64,000 nucleotides of DNA, taken from contig NZ_JANFDG010000024.1 in assembly GCF_024609765.1 (NCBI RefSeq), positions 23,552 through 87,551 of the forward strand, in the 5' to 3' direction. Source of the stretch: Shinella pollutisoli (lineage in GTDB: Bacteria; Pseudomonadota; Alphaproteobacteria; Rhizobiales; Rhizobiaceae). How positions within the stretch are numbered: the stretch's first letter is position 1; the number at the start of each line of letters is the position of its first letter. Position numbers and translations under genes: made by a program. Below the pieces are notes generated by a model. The model saw only the letters and a program-made list of their open reading frames with translations, was not told the origin of the DNA and did no database searches. Positions 53,027 through 61,244 of this stretch are shown piece by piece.

Positions 53027-54103
53027 TCAGGCATTCGCGATATTGGCGACGATCGCTTTCGTCATGCCGCTGGTGCTTGCCGTGCCCCTGATGTCGCCGG
53101 TTCGCGACTGCGGGTCGGCAAGTGCCGCCGTGATCGCACGCTCCATCACGCGTGCCGCTTCCACGGCTTCGGGAATGTTCCGGTTGTGCCCCAGCCACTC
53201 CACCATCATCCGGCCGGATTCGATCATGGCGAAGGGGTTGGCGATGTCGCGGCCGGCGATGTCCGGCGCGGAGCCGTGCGTCGCCTGGGCCATGGCGATC
53301 GCGCCCTCGCCGATGCACAGGCCCGGCGCCATGCCGAGCCCTCCGACGAGGCCGGCCGCCTCGTCCGTCAGGATGTCGCCGAACATGTTGGTGGTGACGA
53401 TCACGTCGAAGTTCTGCGGGTCGCGGATGAGCCGCATGGCCATCGTGTCGACGATGACCTCGTTGACCGCCACGTCGGGGAAGTCCTGCGCGACCTTGAG
53501 GCATTCCTCGACGAACATGCCGCATCCGAGCTTGAAGACCGTGTTCTTGTGCACGACGGTGAGCTTCTTCTTGCGCTGGCGGGCGATCTCGAAGGCCGCG
53601 CGGGCGACGCGGGCCGAGCCGGCGCGCGTGATGACGCGCACGGAGATCGTCGTGTCCTCGGTCGGGCGGAACTCGCCCGAGCCGGCGGCGACGTTGCGGT
53701 CCGGCTGGAAGCCCTCGTTGTTCTCCCGCACGATGACGAGGTCGATGTCGTCGCGGACCGCGCCGAGCCCGGGATAGGAGCGGGTCGGGCGGACGTTCGC
53801 GAACAGGTTGAAGCGCTTGCGCAGGATCGGGTGCGGGTTGATGGCGCCCGGAACCTTCGGATAGGCCTGATGGCCGATCGGGCCGAGGACGAAGCCGTCC
53901 ATGCCCATCAGCGCCTCGATCGTCCCCTCGGGGAAGGTCGAGCCATGGCTGTCCAGCGCCGTGCGGCCGATCGGCATCGGCTTCCAGTCGATGACGAGGC
54001 CGGTCTTCTCCGCCGCCGCGGCGACGACCGCGACCGTCGCCGGCACGATCTCGTGGCCGATGTCGTCTCCGTTGAGCACGCCGAGGGTGAGGTGAGCCTT
54101 CAT
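53027..54103 (-). CDS. Isocitrate/isopropylmalate/tartrate dehydrogenase-family protein
   Basis: The 358-residue protein has the decarboxylating-dehydrogenase pattern: NVRPTRSYPG, the paired arginines of the substrate site, VIVRENNEGFQPD, VVHKNTVFKLGCGMF with the conserved lysine, VTTNMFGDILTDEAAGLVGG with the metal aspartates, and ATHGSAPDIAGRDIANPFAM in the NAD site. It is too short and lacks the loop of true isocitrate dehydrogenases, so a tartrate, isopropylmalate or homologous hydroxydiacid is likely. It is the last gene of the leftward operon. Confidence 0.9.
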   Translation of the reverse strand: MKAHLTLGVLNGDDIGHEIVPATVAVVAAAAEKTGLVIDWKPMPIGRTALDSHGSTFPEGTIEALMGMDGFVLGPIGHQAYPKVPGAINPHPILRKRFNLFANVRPTRSYPGLGAVRDDIDLVIVRENNEGFQPDRNVAAGSGEFRPTEDTTISVRVITRAGSARVARAAFEIARQRKKKLTVVHKNTVFKLGCGMFVEECLKVAQDFPDVAVNEVIVDTMAMRLIRDPQNFDVIVTTNMFGDILTDEAAGLVGGLGMAPGLCIGEGAIAMAQATHGSAPDIAGRDIANPFAMIESGRMMVEWLGHNRNIPEAVEAARVMERAITAALADPQSRTGDIRGTASTSGMTKAIVANIANA

Positions 54104-54121
54104 GATGATCTTTCCCTTGTG

Positions 54122-55468
54122 TCAGTTCGAAGCGGCGCTCAGGCGGGCGAGTGCGGAGACGTCGTCTAGGCTTTCGAGTGCCCAGGCGGCCTCCAGGAGC
54201 GCCGCCGTCGGGCTCTCGCCGAGGACGGGCTCCGACTGCCGGCTGAATTTGCGCGAGATCTCGGTGTCGGACAGCGGCCGCGACAGGCTGCCGATGGCGT
54301 GCTCGACATGCAGATCGGTCGTGGAACCGTCCTCGAAGGTGACGCGGATGTGGACGGCGTCTTCGTGCACCGTGCCGTCCGCCTCGGCCGTCACCTTGTC
54401 GCGCAGCGCGATGATCTCGCCGTCGCGCACGATCTCGTCGGTGAATGCGGTCGGCGAGCCGTCGCCGCGCAGCAGGGCCGTCGCGGCGGCGTGATAGACG
54501 CTGAACTTGCCCTCGAGACCGGTCGAGGGCGTGCGCTTGCCGGTCAGCTCCAGCACCAGCGGATGGGTGCGCAGCGCTACCGAGCGGATGGAACGCACCC
54601 TGTCGCCGAGCTTCTCGCGCAGCTGCTGGCAGCCGTCGATGGTCGGATGGATGACGATGCCGCAGGCGAAGGGCTTGTAGCTGTTGAGCGCGGCCTCCCA
54701 GGTCTTGCCGAGGCCGCCGAGGATCTCGGTGTAGTCCTGCTTGGTCGACATGACGTTGGCGAAGCCGCGCGGGGCTTCGATGGCGCGCTCGGAGCTGTCG
54801 AAGCCGGCGGCGGCGAGGAACGCCGCCATCGCGCCGTTCTGCGCAGCGCGGCCCGGATGGAAGCTCTTGCACATGGTGCCGAACATCTCGCGGAAGCCCG
54901 AGGACTGGGTGGCGGCGATGCCGTAGGCCCAGGTCATCTGCCGGGCGTCGAGGCCGAGCAGCCTGCCGGTCGCGGCGGCCGCGCCGAAGACGCCGGCCGT
55001 CCCGGTGATGTGCCAGCCGCGGTCGTAGTGGTCCGGGTAGACGCTGTTGCCGATCCGGCATTCGACCTCGACGCCGGTGACGAGCGCCGTCAGGAAGTCC
55101 GCCCCGCTGACGTTGCGGCTTTCGGCCACGGCAAGGATTGCGGAGGCGACCGGGCCGGCCGGATGGATGATCGTCTTCAGGTGGGTGTCGTCATAGTCGA
55201 GCACGTGGGACGAGATGCCGTTGACGAGCGCCGCGTGCAGCTCGTCGAGCCGGACGTCGCGGGCGATGATCTGGGCGCGCTTCTCGCCGGAGAAGGGCCG
55301 GACGGCCGCGAGTGCCCGGTCGACGGTCTCGTGGCTGCTTCCCCCGACCGCGCAGCCGAGCCAGTTGACGAAGGTCCGCACGCCCTCGGCGCGGACCGTT
55401 TCGGGAATGTCGCTCCCGGTCAAGCCCACCGTCCATTCTGCCAGTTCTCGCGTTACAGGTGCTTCCAT
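54122..55468 (-). CDS. MmgE/PrpD-family protein, first copy
   Basis: The 448-residue protein has the family pattern: ALVNGISSHVLDYDDTHLKT near residue 75-95, GVEVECRIGNSVYPDHYDRG, GTAGVFGAAAATGRLLGLDA and KSFHPGRAAQNGAMAAFLAA. The family includes 2-methylcitrate dehydratase, cis-aconitate decarboxylase and iminodisuccinate epimerase. It is 18 bases upstream of the dehydrogenase gene. A second copy lies at 56599; identity between the two is modest. Confidence 0.92.
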   Translation of the reverse strand: MEAPVTRELAEWTVGLTGSDIPETVRAEGVRTFVNWLGCAVGGSSHETVDRALAAVRPFSGEKRAQIIARDVRLDELHAALVNGISSHVLDYDDTHLKTIIHPAGPVASAILAVAESRNVSGADFLTALVTGVEVECRIGNSVYPDHYDRGWHITGTAGVFGAAAATGRLLGLDARQMTWAYGIAATQSSGFREMFGTMCKSFHPGRAAQNGAMAAFLAAAGFDSSERAIEAPRGFANVMSTKQDYTEILGGLGKTWEAALNSYKPFACGIVIHPTIDGCQQLREKLGDRVRSIRSVALRTHPLVLELTGKRTPSTGLEGKFSVYHAAATALLRGDGSPTAFTDEIVRDGEIIALRDKVTAEADGTVHEDAVHIRVTFEDGSTTDLHVEHAIGSLSRPLSDTEISRKFSRQSEPVLGESPTAALLEAAWALESLDDVSALARLSAASN

Positions 55469-55496
55469 CGTCAGTCTCTCTTCTCGATGTCCGGGG

Positions 55497-56555
55497 TTAG
55501 GTGTCTTTGGCGTCCAGGCGGTCCGAGCACCACTCGAACAGCCGGTAGGTCAGGGGCAGCATGATCATCACGGTCGCGATGCGCATCATCTGGAAGGCGG
55601 TGACCGTCGCGGCGTCGAGGTGCAGGGCGGCGGCCGTCAGCGACATCTCGGTGACGCCGGCGGGCGCGACCGCGAGCAGCGCGGTGTTGAAGGGAAGGCC
55701 GGCGACCGCCGCGAGCGCAAGCGCGACCAGGCAGGCGAAGGCGAGGAGCAGCGCCGTGGTGGCGAAGGCGGAGACCGTCACCCGCGGCATGCGCGACATG
55801 ACCTCGCGGCGGAAGCGGCAGCCGATCCACACGCCGATCACGACCTGCGCGGCGATCAGCAGCGGGCCGGGAAGCCTTTCCGCGACGAGGCCGGTGCCCG
55901 CCGCAAGCCCGCCGACGGCGGCCGGGACGAGCAGCCAGAGATTGGGCACGCGGAGCGAGCGCAGCAGCCAGGCTGCGAGACCGGCGGCAAGGAGCAGGAG
56001 GAGGACCACGAGGAGATGGTCTCCGAGCGCCGACCGGACATCCGGCACGTGGCCTTCCGTTCCGGCATAGGCCGCAAGCAGCGGCGCGATCATCACGATG
56101 CTGGTCACGCGGATGAGATGGACGACCGAGACGATGTCGGCATCCGCGCGCTTCCTGTGCGCGACGACCGCCATTTCCGCGAGCCCCGCCGCCGATGTCG
56201 CGAAGAAGGCCGTCCGGCGGTCGATGCCGCCGATCCGCGCAAGCAGGAAGGCGGCCAGCATCGTCGCGGAGATCGTCAGGAAGGTCGCGGCGACCATCAG
56301 GGGAAGGAGAGCCCCCGTGGCGATCGCCACCTCCGGCAGGAAGCGCAGGCCGATCGACAGGCCGATGACGACCTGCGCGGCCTCCCGCCCGAAGGGAACG
56401 ACCTGCAGCGGCAGGCCGGCGAGGCCGGCCGCCGCCGACAGGATCAGCGGCCCGAGGAGGAAGGGCAGCGGCATGCCGGCGAGCTTCGCGAGAAGGGCGC
56501 CGGCGGCGCCGATGCCGAGCGTGGCGGACATTCGAAAGGAACGGTTCGCCGTCAT
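55497..56555 (-). CDS. AbrB-type polytopic membrane protein (PF05145-like)
   Basis: The 352-residue protein is almost all membrane helices in two repeated halves, with MPLPFLLGPLILSAAAGLAG near the start and ATSAAGLAEMAVVAHRKRA and VAPAGVTEMSLTAAALHLDA at matching positions. Members are annotated as AbrB-family regulators or ammonia monooxygenase by old transfer, but the sequence has no DNA-binding domain and looks like a transporter. I use the ATG at 56555 with AAGGA upstream. Lying between two PrpD genes, it may export or import a pathway acid. Confidence 0.8.
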   Translation of the reverse strand: MTANRSFRMSATLGIGAAGALLAKLAGMPLPFLLGPLILSAAAGLAGLPLQVVPFGREAAQVVIGLSIGLRFLPEVAIATGALLPLMVAATFLTISATMLAAFLLARIGGIDRRTAFFATSAAGLAEMAVVAHRKRADADIVSVVHLIRVTSIVMIAPLLAAYAGTEGHVPDVRSALGDHLLVVLLLLLAAGLAAWLLRSLRVPNLWLLVPAAVGGLAAGTGLVAERLPGPLLIAAQVVIGVWIGCRFRREVMSRMPRVTVSAFATTALLLAFACLVALALAAVAGLPFNTALLAVAPAGVTEMSLTAAALHLDAATVTAFQMMRIATVMIMLPLTYRLFEWCSDRLDAKDT

Positions 56556-56598
56556 GTTCCGGGTCCTTCGCTCGGCATCGGTCATCAGGGGAGGCTGG

Positions 56599-58014
56599 TC
56601 AGGCGACGGAGATCAGCAGCCCGGAAAGCCGGTCGAGCGACGGCAGGCCCTCGACCTTGCGGACCAGTTCCACGATCTCGTCGGCGCGGTCGGCGGCCAT
56701 GCCGGCGAACGCGACGTTCTCGCGGAACTTGCCGGCCACCTCGTCGTAGCTCATCGGGAAGGCCGGCGAGCCCTTGCCGAAGTCGGCGCGGCCGGAGATC
56801 TTGCGGCCGTCGGCAAGCTCGATGTCGATGATGGTGGTCATCAGGTGGTAGCCGGCGGCTTCGGCATCGGCGTCGACGACGAAGTCGATCTTCTCGATCA
56901 TGGCCTGGACATCGGGGCGCACCACGACCTCGTCGGTGAACTCGCTGAGGCCGGCGCGGCGTTCGAGCAGCAGGATCGCCATGCAGAATTCCATGGAGAA
57001 CTTCGCCTGCAGCTCGTCCTTCGGCCGGTGATGGATGAGGGCGTTCGGCATGTTGGAGTTGGTGCCGACACGCACGCGCCGGACGTCCTCGGCCTTGATG
57101 TCGTGCTCGGCGATCAGCCGCAGCATCTCCGTCATGCCGGGATGGGTGAGCGAGCCCGACGGATGCGGCTTGATGGAGACGCCCGGATCGGCGAAGGTCC
57201 AGGGTGCACCGAGCTTCTCGTAGATCGCGTTGACGTCGTAGCCGCCGCCGGCCGCGCTGAAGAAGCCGCGCGGCGCTTCCAGGATCCGCGAGGTCGCGGT
57301 CCAGCCGTAGGAGGCGAACTGCGCGGCGGCGACGCCGCTCTCCGAGGCCCGGCCGGCGTGGAAGGGCTTCGTCATCGTGCCGAAGTTCTCGCGCAGGCCC
57401 GCCGACTGGCTGCCGGCGATCGAAAGCGCGCGCTCGGTCGTCTCCCGGTCGAAGCCGAGGAGCTTGGCGGCGGCCGCCGCGGCGGCGAAGGTGCCGCAGG
57501 TCGCGGTGGCGTGGAAGCCCGTCTGGTAGTGGCGGGGATTGATCGCCTCGGCGATCTTGCACTCCACCTCGATGCCGAGATGATAGGCGAGCATGAAATC
57601 GAGGCCGTTTGCCTTGACGAGCTCCGAGACTGCGAAGGCTGCGGGAAGGGCGGGCGCGGTGGGATGCGTCAGGAGGCCGTAGACGCGGTCCTTCGCCACG
57701 GCGAGCTGGGTGTCGTCATAGTCGTCCGCGTGGATGCCGACGCCGTTCGCGAAGGCGGCGAAGCGCGGCGCCACCTTGCGGCCGCCGCCGATCACGGTCG
57801 CGACACCCTCGGCGAGGTCGAGGTCGCCCAGATGCTGGCGCACAAGCTCGCCGCTCTTGGCCACCGAGCCCGACACGGCAAGGCCGAAACCGTCGAGGAT
57901 GGACTTCTTGCCGATTTCCACCACCTCGGCAGGCAGGTCTTCCGGCCGCGCATTGACGATGAAATCGGCTACGTACCGGGTCAGCTCGACGTCGAGTTTG
58001 GTGGTCTGATTCAT
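56599..58014 (-). CDS. MmgE/PrpD-family protein, second copy
   Basis: The 471-residue protein starts MNQTTKLDVELTRYVADFIV after GGAGAG. It has AAFANGVGIHADDYDDTQLA, GIEVECKIAEAINPRHYQTG, ATCGTFAAAAAAAKLLGFDR and KPFHAGRASESGVAAAQFAS. It is the first gene of the leftward operon, across a divergent control region from the SDR gene. Two paralogues in one operon suggest two successive dehydration, decarboxylation or epimerisation steps, or a heteromeric enzyme. Confidence 0.92.
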   Translation of the reverse strand: MNQTTKLDVELTRYVADFIVNARPEDLPAEVVEIGKKSILDGFGLAVSGSVAKSGELVRQHLGDLDLAEGVATVIGGGRKVAPRFAAFANGVGIHADDYDDTQLAVAKDRVYGLLTHPTAPALPAAFAVSELVKANGLDFMLAYHLGIEVECKIAEAINPRHYQTGFHATATCGTFAAAAAAAKLLGFDRETTERALSIAGSQSAGLRENFGTMTKPFHAGRASESGVAAAQFASYGWTATSRILEAPRGFFSAAGGGYDVNAIYEKLGAPWTFADPGVSIKPHPSGSLTHPGMTEMLRLIAEHDIKAEDVRRVRVGTNSNMPNALIHHRPKDELQAKFSMEFCMAILLLERRAGLSEFTDEVVVRPDVQAMIEKIDFVVDADAEAAGYHLMTTIIDIELADGRKISGRADFGKGSPAFPMSYDEVAGKFRENVAFAGMAADRADEIVELVRKVEGLPSLDRLSGLLISVA

Positions 58015-58045
58015 AAAATTCTCTCCAAGGCTGGCGTTACGGCTG

Positions 58046-58063
58046 GATAACTGCAAAGTTATC
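58046..58063 (-). promoter_or_regulatory. Inverted repeat in the leftward leader
   Basis: GATAACT-GCAA-AGTTATC has perfect 7-bp arms and a 4-base spacer. It lies 32 bases before the PrpD start codon, overlapping the -10 position of the candidate promoter, so it may be a second operator or a 5' leader hairpin. Confidence 0.45.
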
Positions 58064-58082
58064 TGTAGATTGTCAACAGTTT
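58064..58082. promoter_or_regulatory. GntR-type box, leftward operon
   Basis: TGTAGATTGTCAACAGTTT contains the dyad TTGTCAACAG (58070-58079). The minus strand gives TTGACA (58076-58071), a consensus -35 element, with AGTTAT 18 bases on. The inverted copy at 58179-58197 matches in 17 of 19 positions. Confidence 0.6.
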
Positions 58083-58178
58083 TCTATTTTGCCTTTTTGG
58101 ATGCGTGGCAGAAGTCGAAGCAAAAAGGCAGAGCAGGCGCGGCGTCCCGATTGCCAGGTTCGTATGCGAGATGACGAT

Positions 58179-58197
58179 AAATTGTTGACAGTCTACA
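58179..58197. promoter_or_regulatory. GntR-type box, rightward operon
   Basis: On the minus strand this reads TGTAGACTGTCAACAATTT, inverted relative to 58064-58082. On the plus strand it holds TTGACA (58185-58190), a -35-like element 57 bases before the SDR start. No good -10 box follows at 17 bases. Confidence 0.55.
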
Positions 58198-58246
58198 ATC
58201 AATACGATTTCTTTGGGTCGATCGGAAAAGCAGGGGAAAAGGCGCT

Positions 58247-58993
58247 ATGCAGGCGGAAGACTTCAAGGGGCGCGTGGCACTGGTGACGGGCGCGTCCCGC
58301 AATATCGGGCGGTCGATCGCGCTTGGTCTGGGCGCGCTCGGCGCCTCCGTCATGGTGCACGCACTGAAGGATCGGGCAGCGGCGGAAGAAGTCGCCTCGG
58401 CGGTGCGCCTAGCCGGCGGCGAGGCGGAGGCGATTCTCGGCGACCTTGCGGATCCCGCCGTTCCGGCGCGCCTGTTGCAGGGAACCCTCGAGCGATTCGG
58501 CCGGTTGGACACGGTCGTCGCGAATGCCGCGGTGCGGCCGCATGCCGCCCTGCAGGAGATTTCGTACGAAGATTGGCGCAATGTGATGGCAATCGCGCTC
58601 GACAGCGTGTTTCTCCTGGCAAAGGCGTCGGCGAGCGCCCTGGCGGAAAGCGACCGGGGAGCCTTCATCGCGATCGGCGGCCTGACGGCGCATACGGGAG
58701 CGAAGGACAGGATCCACGTGGTGACGGCGAAGGCCGGGCTGACGGGGCTGACGAAGGCGCTGGCCCACGAGCTGGGCGGGGCGGGGGTCACGGTCAATTG
58801 CGTCGCGCCCGGCCTCATCGAGACCGCCCGCGCGGGCGAGGCGCCGGCGCACCATGCGTCGGTCACGAACGTGCTCGGGCACCTCGGCACGGCTGACGAC
58901 GTCGCCGGAGCCGTCATAAACCTGGCCGGCCCGCGCATGCGCTACGTGACCGGCCAGACGCTTCACGTCAATGGCGGCGCCTTCATGTCGTGA
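58247..58993 (+). CDS. SDR-fold protein lacking the catalytic tyrosine
   Basis: The 248-residue protein has an SDR nucleotide site (VTGASRNIGRSIALGLGALG) and VANAAVRPH, but the usual YxxxK reads VVTAK (in RIHVVTAKAGLTGL), with valine where tyrosine should be, and the serine strand reads AIGGLTAHTG. The C-terminal VNCVAPGLIE and GQTLHVNGGAF are normal. It may be a non-redox SDR or use another residue. It is the first gene of the rightward operon; the next promoter follows 27 bases after its stop. Confidence 0.88.
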   Translation: MQAEDFKGRVALVTGASRNIGRSIALGLGALGASVMVHALKDRAAAEEVASAVRLAGGEAEAILGDLADPAVPARLLQGTLERFGRLDTVVANAAVRPHAALQEISYEDWRNVMAIALDSVFLLAKASASALAESDRGAFIAIGGLTAHTGAKDRIHVVTAKAGLTGLTKALAHELGGAGVTVNCVAPGLIETARAGEAPAHHASVTNVLGHLGTADDVAGAVINLAGPRMRYVTGQTLHVNGGAFMS

Positions 58994-59002
58994 CGGATAT
59001 TT

Positions 59003-59026
59003 TTGTCGACAGTAATCTGTTGACAA
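59003..59026. promoter_or_regulatory. Paired GntR-type boxes before the importer genes
   Basis: Two dyads, TTGTCGACAG (59003-59012) and CTGTTGACAA (59017-59026), are centred 14 bases apart and arranged as a larger inverted repeat. They share the TGT(C/T)(A/G)ACA core with 58070 and 58182. The second contains the -35 element of the promoter. Confidence 0.6.
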
Positions 59027-59048
59027 TTTTCAGGACGACCCATAGCGT
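59020..59048 (+). promoter_or_regulatory. Promoter candidate for the ABC importer genes
   Basis: TTGACA (59020-59025), 17 bases, TAGCGT (59043-59048). The -35 box is consensus and lies inside a GntR-type box, so a bound repressor would exclude polymerase. It would allow the importer to be expressed apart from the SDR gene. Confidence 0.55.
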
Positions 59049-59081
59049 AGTCTCAACAAACGGATGCTGCAGGGAGGAGTG

Positions 59082-60143
59082 ATGTCGTTTTTGGAATTGG
59101 CAGGTCTCGTGAAGAGCTACGGGGCGGTGACTGTCGTGAAAGGAGTCGATCTGTCCGTCGAGAAGGGCCAGCTCGTCTGCCTGCTCGGGCCTTCGGGATG
59201 CGGAAAGACGACCACCCTCAGGCTCATTGCGGGCTTCGTCGCGGCGAGCGGCGGCGAGATCCGCGTCGGCGGGCAGGTCGTCTCCTCGGCGGCCGGCACG
59301 GTGCCGCCCGAAGGGCGCAACATGTCGATGATCTTCCAGAGCTACGCCCTCTGGCCGCACATGACGGTCTTCCAGAACGTGGCCTACGGGCTGAAGCTGC
59401 GCAAGATGTCGTCCGAGCAGATCAACAAGCGGGTGCGGGAGATCCTGACGGTGACACAGCTCCTTCCGCTGGAAGGACGCTATCCCGGAGAGCTCTCGGG
59501 CGGCCAGCAGCAGCGCGTGTCGCTTGCGCGCGCACTGGTCGTGAAGCCGGAGATCCTGCTCCTCGACGAGCCGCTGTCGAACCTCGACGCCAACCTGCGC
59601 GAGGAGATGCGCTTCGAGATCCGCCGGCTGCACGACGAGTTCCGCTATACGACCGTCTATGTCACGCACGACCAGTCCGAGGCGATGACGACCGCGGACG
59701 TCATCGTGGTGATGAACGACGGCCGCATCGAGCAGGCCGGCTCGCCGGAGGATATCTATGCGCGGCCCGAATCGGAGTTCGTCGCCCGCTTCATCGGCGG
59801 CACGAACATCCTGAGCGGCAAGCGGATTTCGGACGACACGGTGCATTGCGACGGCGACTTCATCCTCAACTGCGGCAGCGGCACGCTCGCGCCCTCCGGC
59901 AGGGCGATCGTCTCCGTGCGCCACCACGACATCGAGATCAGCGAGAACAGGCGCTGGGAGACGAATACCGTCTCGGGGCGCGTCGTACGACAGATCTATC
60001 TCGGTTCCCACCGGGATTATCTGGTTTCCATACCGGGCGGCGAAACGGTGCGTGCCCTGTCCCCGGTCGACGTGCGTCTGCCCGTCGGCTCCGAGGCCTG
60101 GCTCCATTTCCCGCCCAACGACTGCCGGGCGCTGGCCCGGTAA
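59082..60143 (+). CDS. ABC transporter ATP-binding protein (PotA/FbpC type)
   Basis: The 353-residue ATPase has GPSGCGKTTTLRLIAG, IFQSYALWPHMTVFQNVAYG, LSGGQQQRVSLARALVVKPE, LLLDEPLSNLDANLREEMRF and TVYVTHDQSEAM, then a TOBE domain. GGGAGGAG precedes the ATG at 59082. It belongs with the binding protein and fused permease downstream. The class imports ferric ions, polyamines, phosphonates or small organic acids; the catabolic setting favours a carboxylate. Confidence 0.95.
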   Translation: MSFLELAGLVKSYGAVTVVKGVDLSVEKGQLVCLLGPSGCGKTTTLRLIAGFVAASGGEIRVGGQVVSSAAGTVPPEGRNMSMIFQSYALWPHMTVFQNVAYGLKLRKMSSEQINKRVREILTVTQLLPLEGRYPGELSGGQQQRVSLARALVVKPEILLLDEPLSNLDANLREEMRFEIRRLHDEFRYTTVYVTHDQSEAMTTADVIVVMNDGRIEQAGSPEDIYARPESEFVARFIGGTNILSGKRISDDTVHCDGDFILNCGSGTLAPSGRAIVSVRHHDIEISENRRWETNTVSGRVVRQIYLGSHRDYLVSIPGGETVRALSPVDVRLPVGSEAWLHFPPNDCRALAR

Positions 60144-60184
60144 GGCTCATCCGGAATTCAACTTGTGGAAGGGAGGAACTACGC

Positions 60185-61231
60185 ATGTGGAATAAGGTGT
60201 TTGTTACGGCAGCGCTCGTCGCCGGCATGGCGACGGCAACGATCGCGAGGGCGGAAGCCCCTGCGCCCTACAATGTGACGCCCGAGCTCGAGGAGGCGGC
60301 GAAGGCGGAAGGCAAGGTGGTCTTCTACACGGCCACGGACGTGGCGGTCGCCGAGAAGCTCGCCGAGCTCTTCGAGAAGACCTATCCCGGCATCGACGTC
60401 CAGGTCGAGCGCGCGGGGTCGGAACGCGTCTTCCAGAGGATCGGCCAGGAAATCTCGTCCGGCATCAACAATGCGGACGTGATCGAGACCTCCGACGCCG
60501 TGCATTTCGAGTATTTCAAGCGGCAGGGCTGGCTGCAGGCGGCGGTGCCGCAGGAGGTCGCGGACAAGTGGCCGGCCGACGAGCGCGATCCCGACGGCTA
60601 TTTCGCCGCCTATCGCGCGCATCTCTCGGTGCTGGCCTACCGGACGGACCTTCTGAGCGAGGCCGATGCGCCGAAGACCTGGACCGACCTTCTCGATCCC
60701 AAGTACAAGGGCAAGATGGTGAAGGCGCATCCCGGCTACAGCGGCACGGTGATGACGGCGACCTACGTGCTGAGCGAGCTGCTCGGCTGGGACTATTTCG
60801 AGAAGCTCGGCCAGCAGGACGTCATGCAGGTCCAGTCGTCGACGGAGCCGCCGAAGAAGCTGGCGCAGGGCGAGCGCCCGCTGGAGGTCGACGGGAACGA
60901 GTACAACATCTTCCGCCTGCAGGAAGAGGGCGTCCCGATCCGGATCGTCTATCCGGAGGAAGGCACGCCGCTTGCCGTCGGCAACGCCGGCATCCTGTCC
61001 AAGGCGCCGAATCCGAACGCCGCGAAGCTCTTCTATTCCTTCCTCTTCTCGCTGGACGCCCAGCAGCTCAACAGCGATTTCGGCGGTCTCCGCTCGTTCC
61101 ATCCCGAGGTTGTGGAGAAGGCCGAGCGCACGCCGATGTCGAAGATCAAGCTTCTGCATTCCGATCCCGTGAAGCTCGAGCCGCTGATCCAGGAGATCAA
61201 GACGCACTACGAGCAGTATTTCGGGACCTGA
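60185..61231 (+). CDS. Extracellular solute-binding protein (ferric/AfuA-like family)
   Basis: The 348-residue protein has a signal peptide (MWNKVFVTAALVAGMATATI, cleavage after ARA near 23), VVFYTATDVAVAEKLAELFE, YPGIDVQVERAGSERVFQRI and a late GTPLAVGNAGILSKAPNPNA segment, the pattern of AfuA/FbpA-like proteins. The iron-ligand tyrosine pair of FbpA is not obvious near the expected position (FGGLRSFHPEV instead), so a non-metal ligand is likely. Confidence 0.92.
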   Translation: MWNKVFVTAALVAGMATATIARAEAPAPYNVTPELEEAAKAEGKVVFYTATDVAVAEKLAELFEKTYPGIDVQVERAGSERVFQRIGQEISSGINNADVIETSDAVHFEYFKRQGWLQAAVPQEVADKWPADERDPDGYFAAYRAHLSVLAYRTDLLSEADAPKTWTDLLDPKYKGKMVKAHPGYSGTVMTATYVLSELLGWDYFEKLGQQDVMQVQSSTEPPKKLAQGERPLEVDGNEYNIFRLQEEGVPIRIVYPEEGTPLAVGNAGILSKAPNPNAAKLFYSFLFSLDAQQLNSDFGGLRSFHPEVVEKAERTPMSKIKLLHSDPVKLEPLIQEIKTHYEQYFGT

Positions 61232-61244
61232 GCGAGGATAGGAT

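Noticed and set aside
55497..56555. AbrB-family DNA-binding regulator
   Set aside because: The protein is nearly all membrane helix and has no helix-turn-helix or swapped-hairpin AbrB domain; the name is historical.
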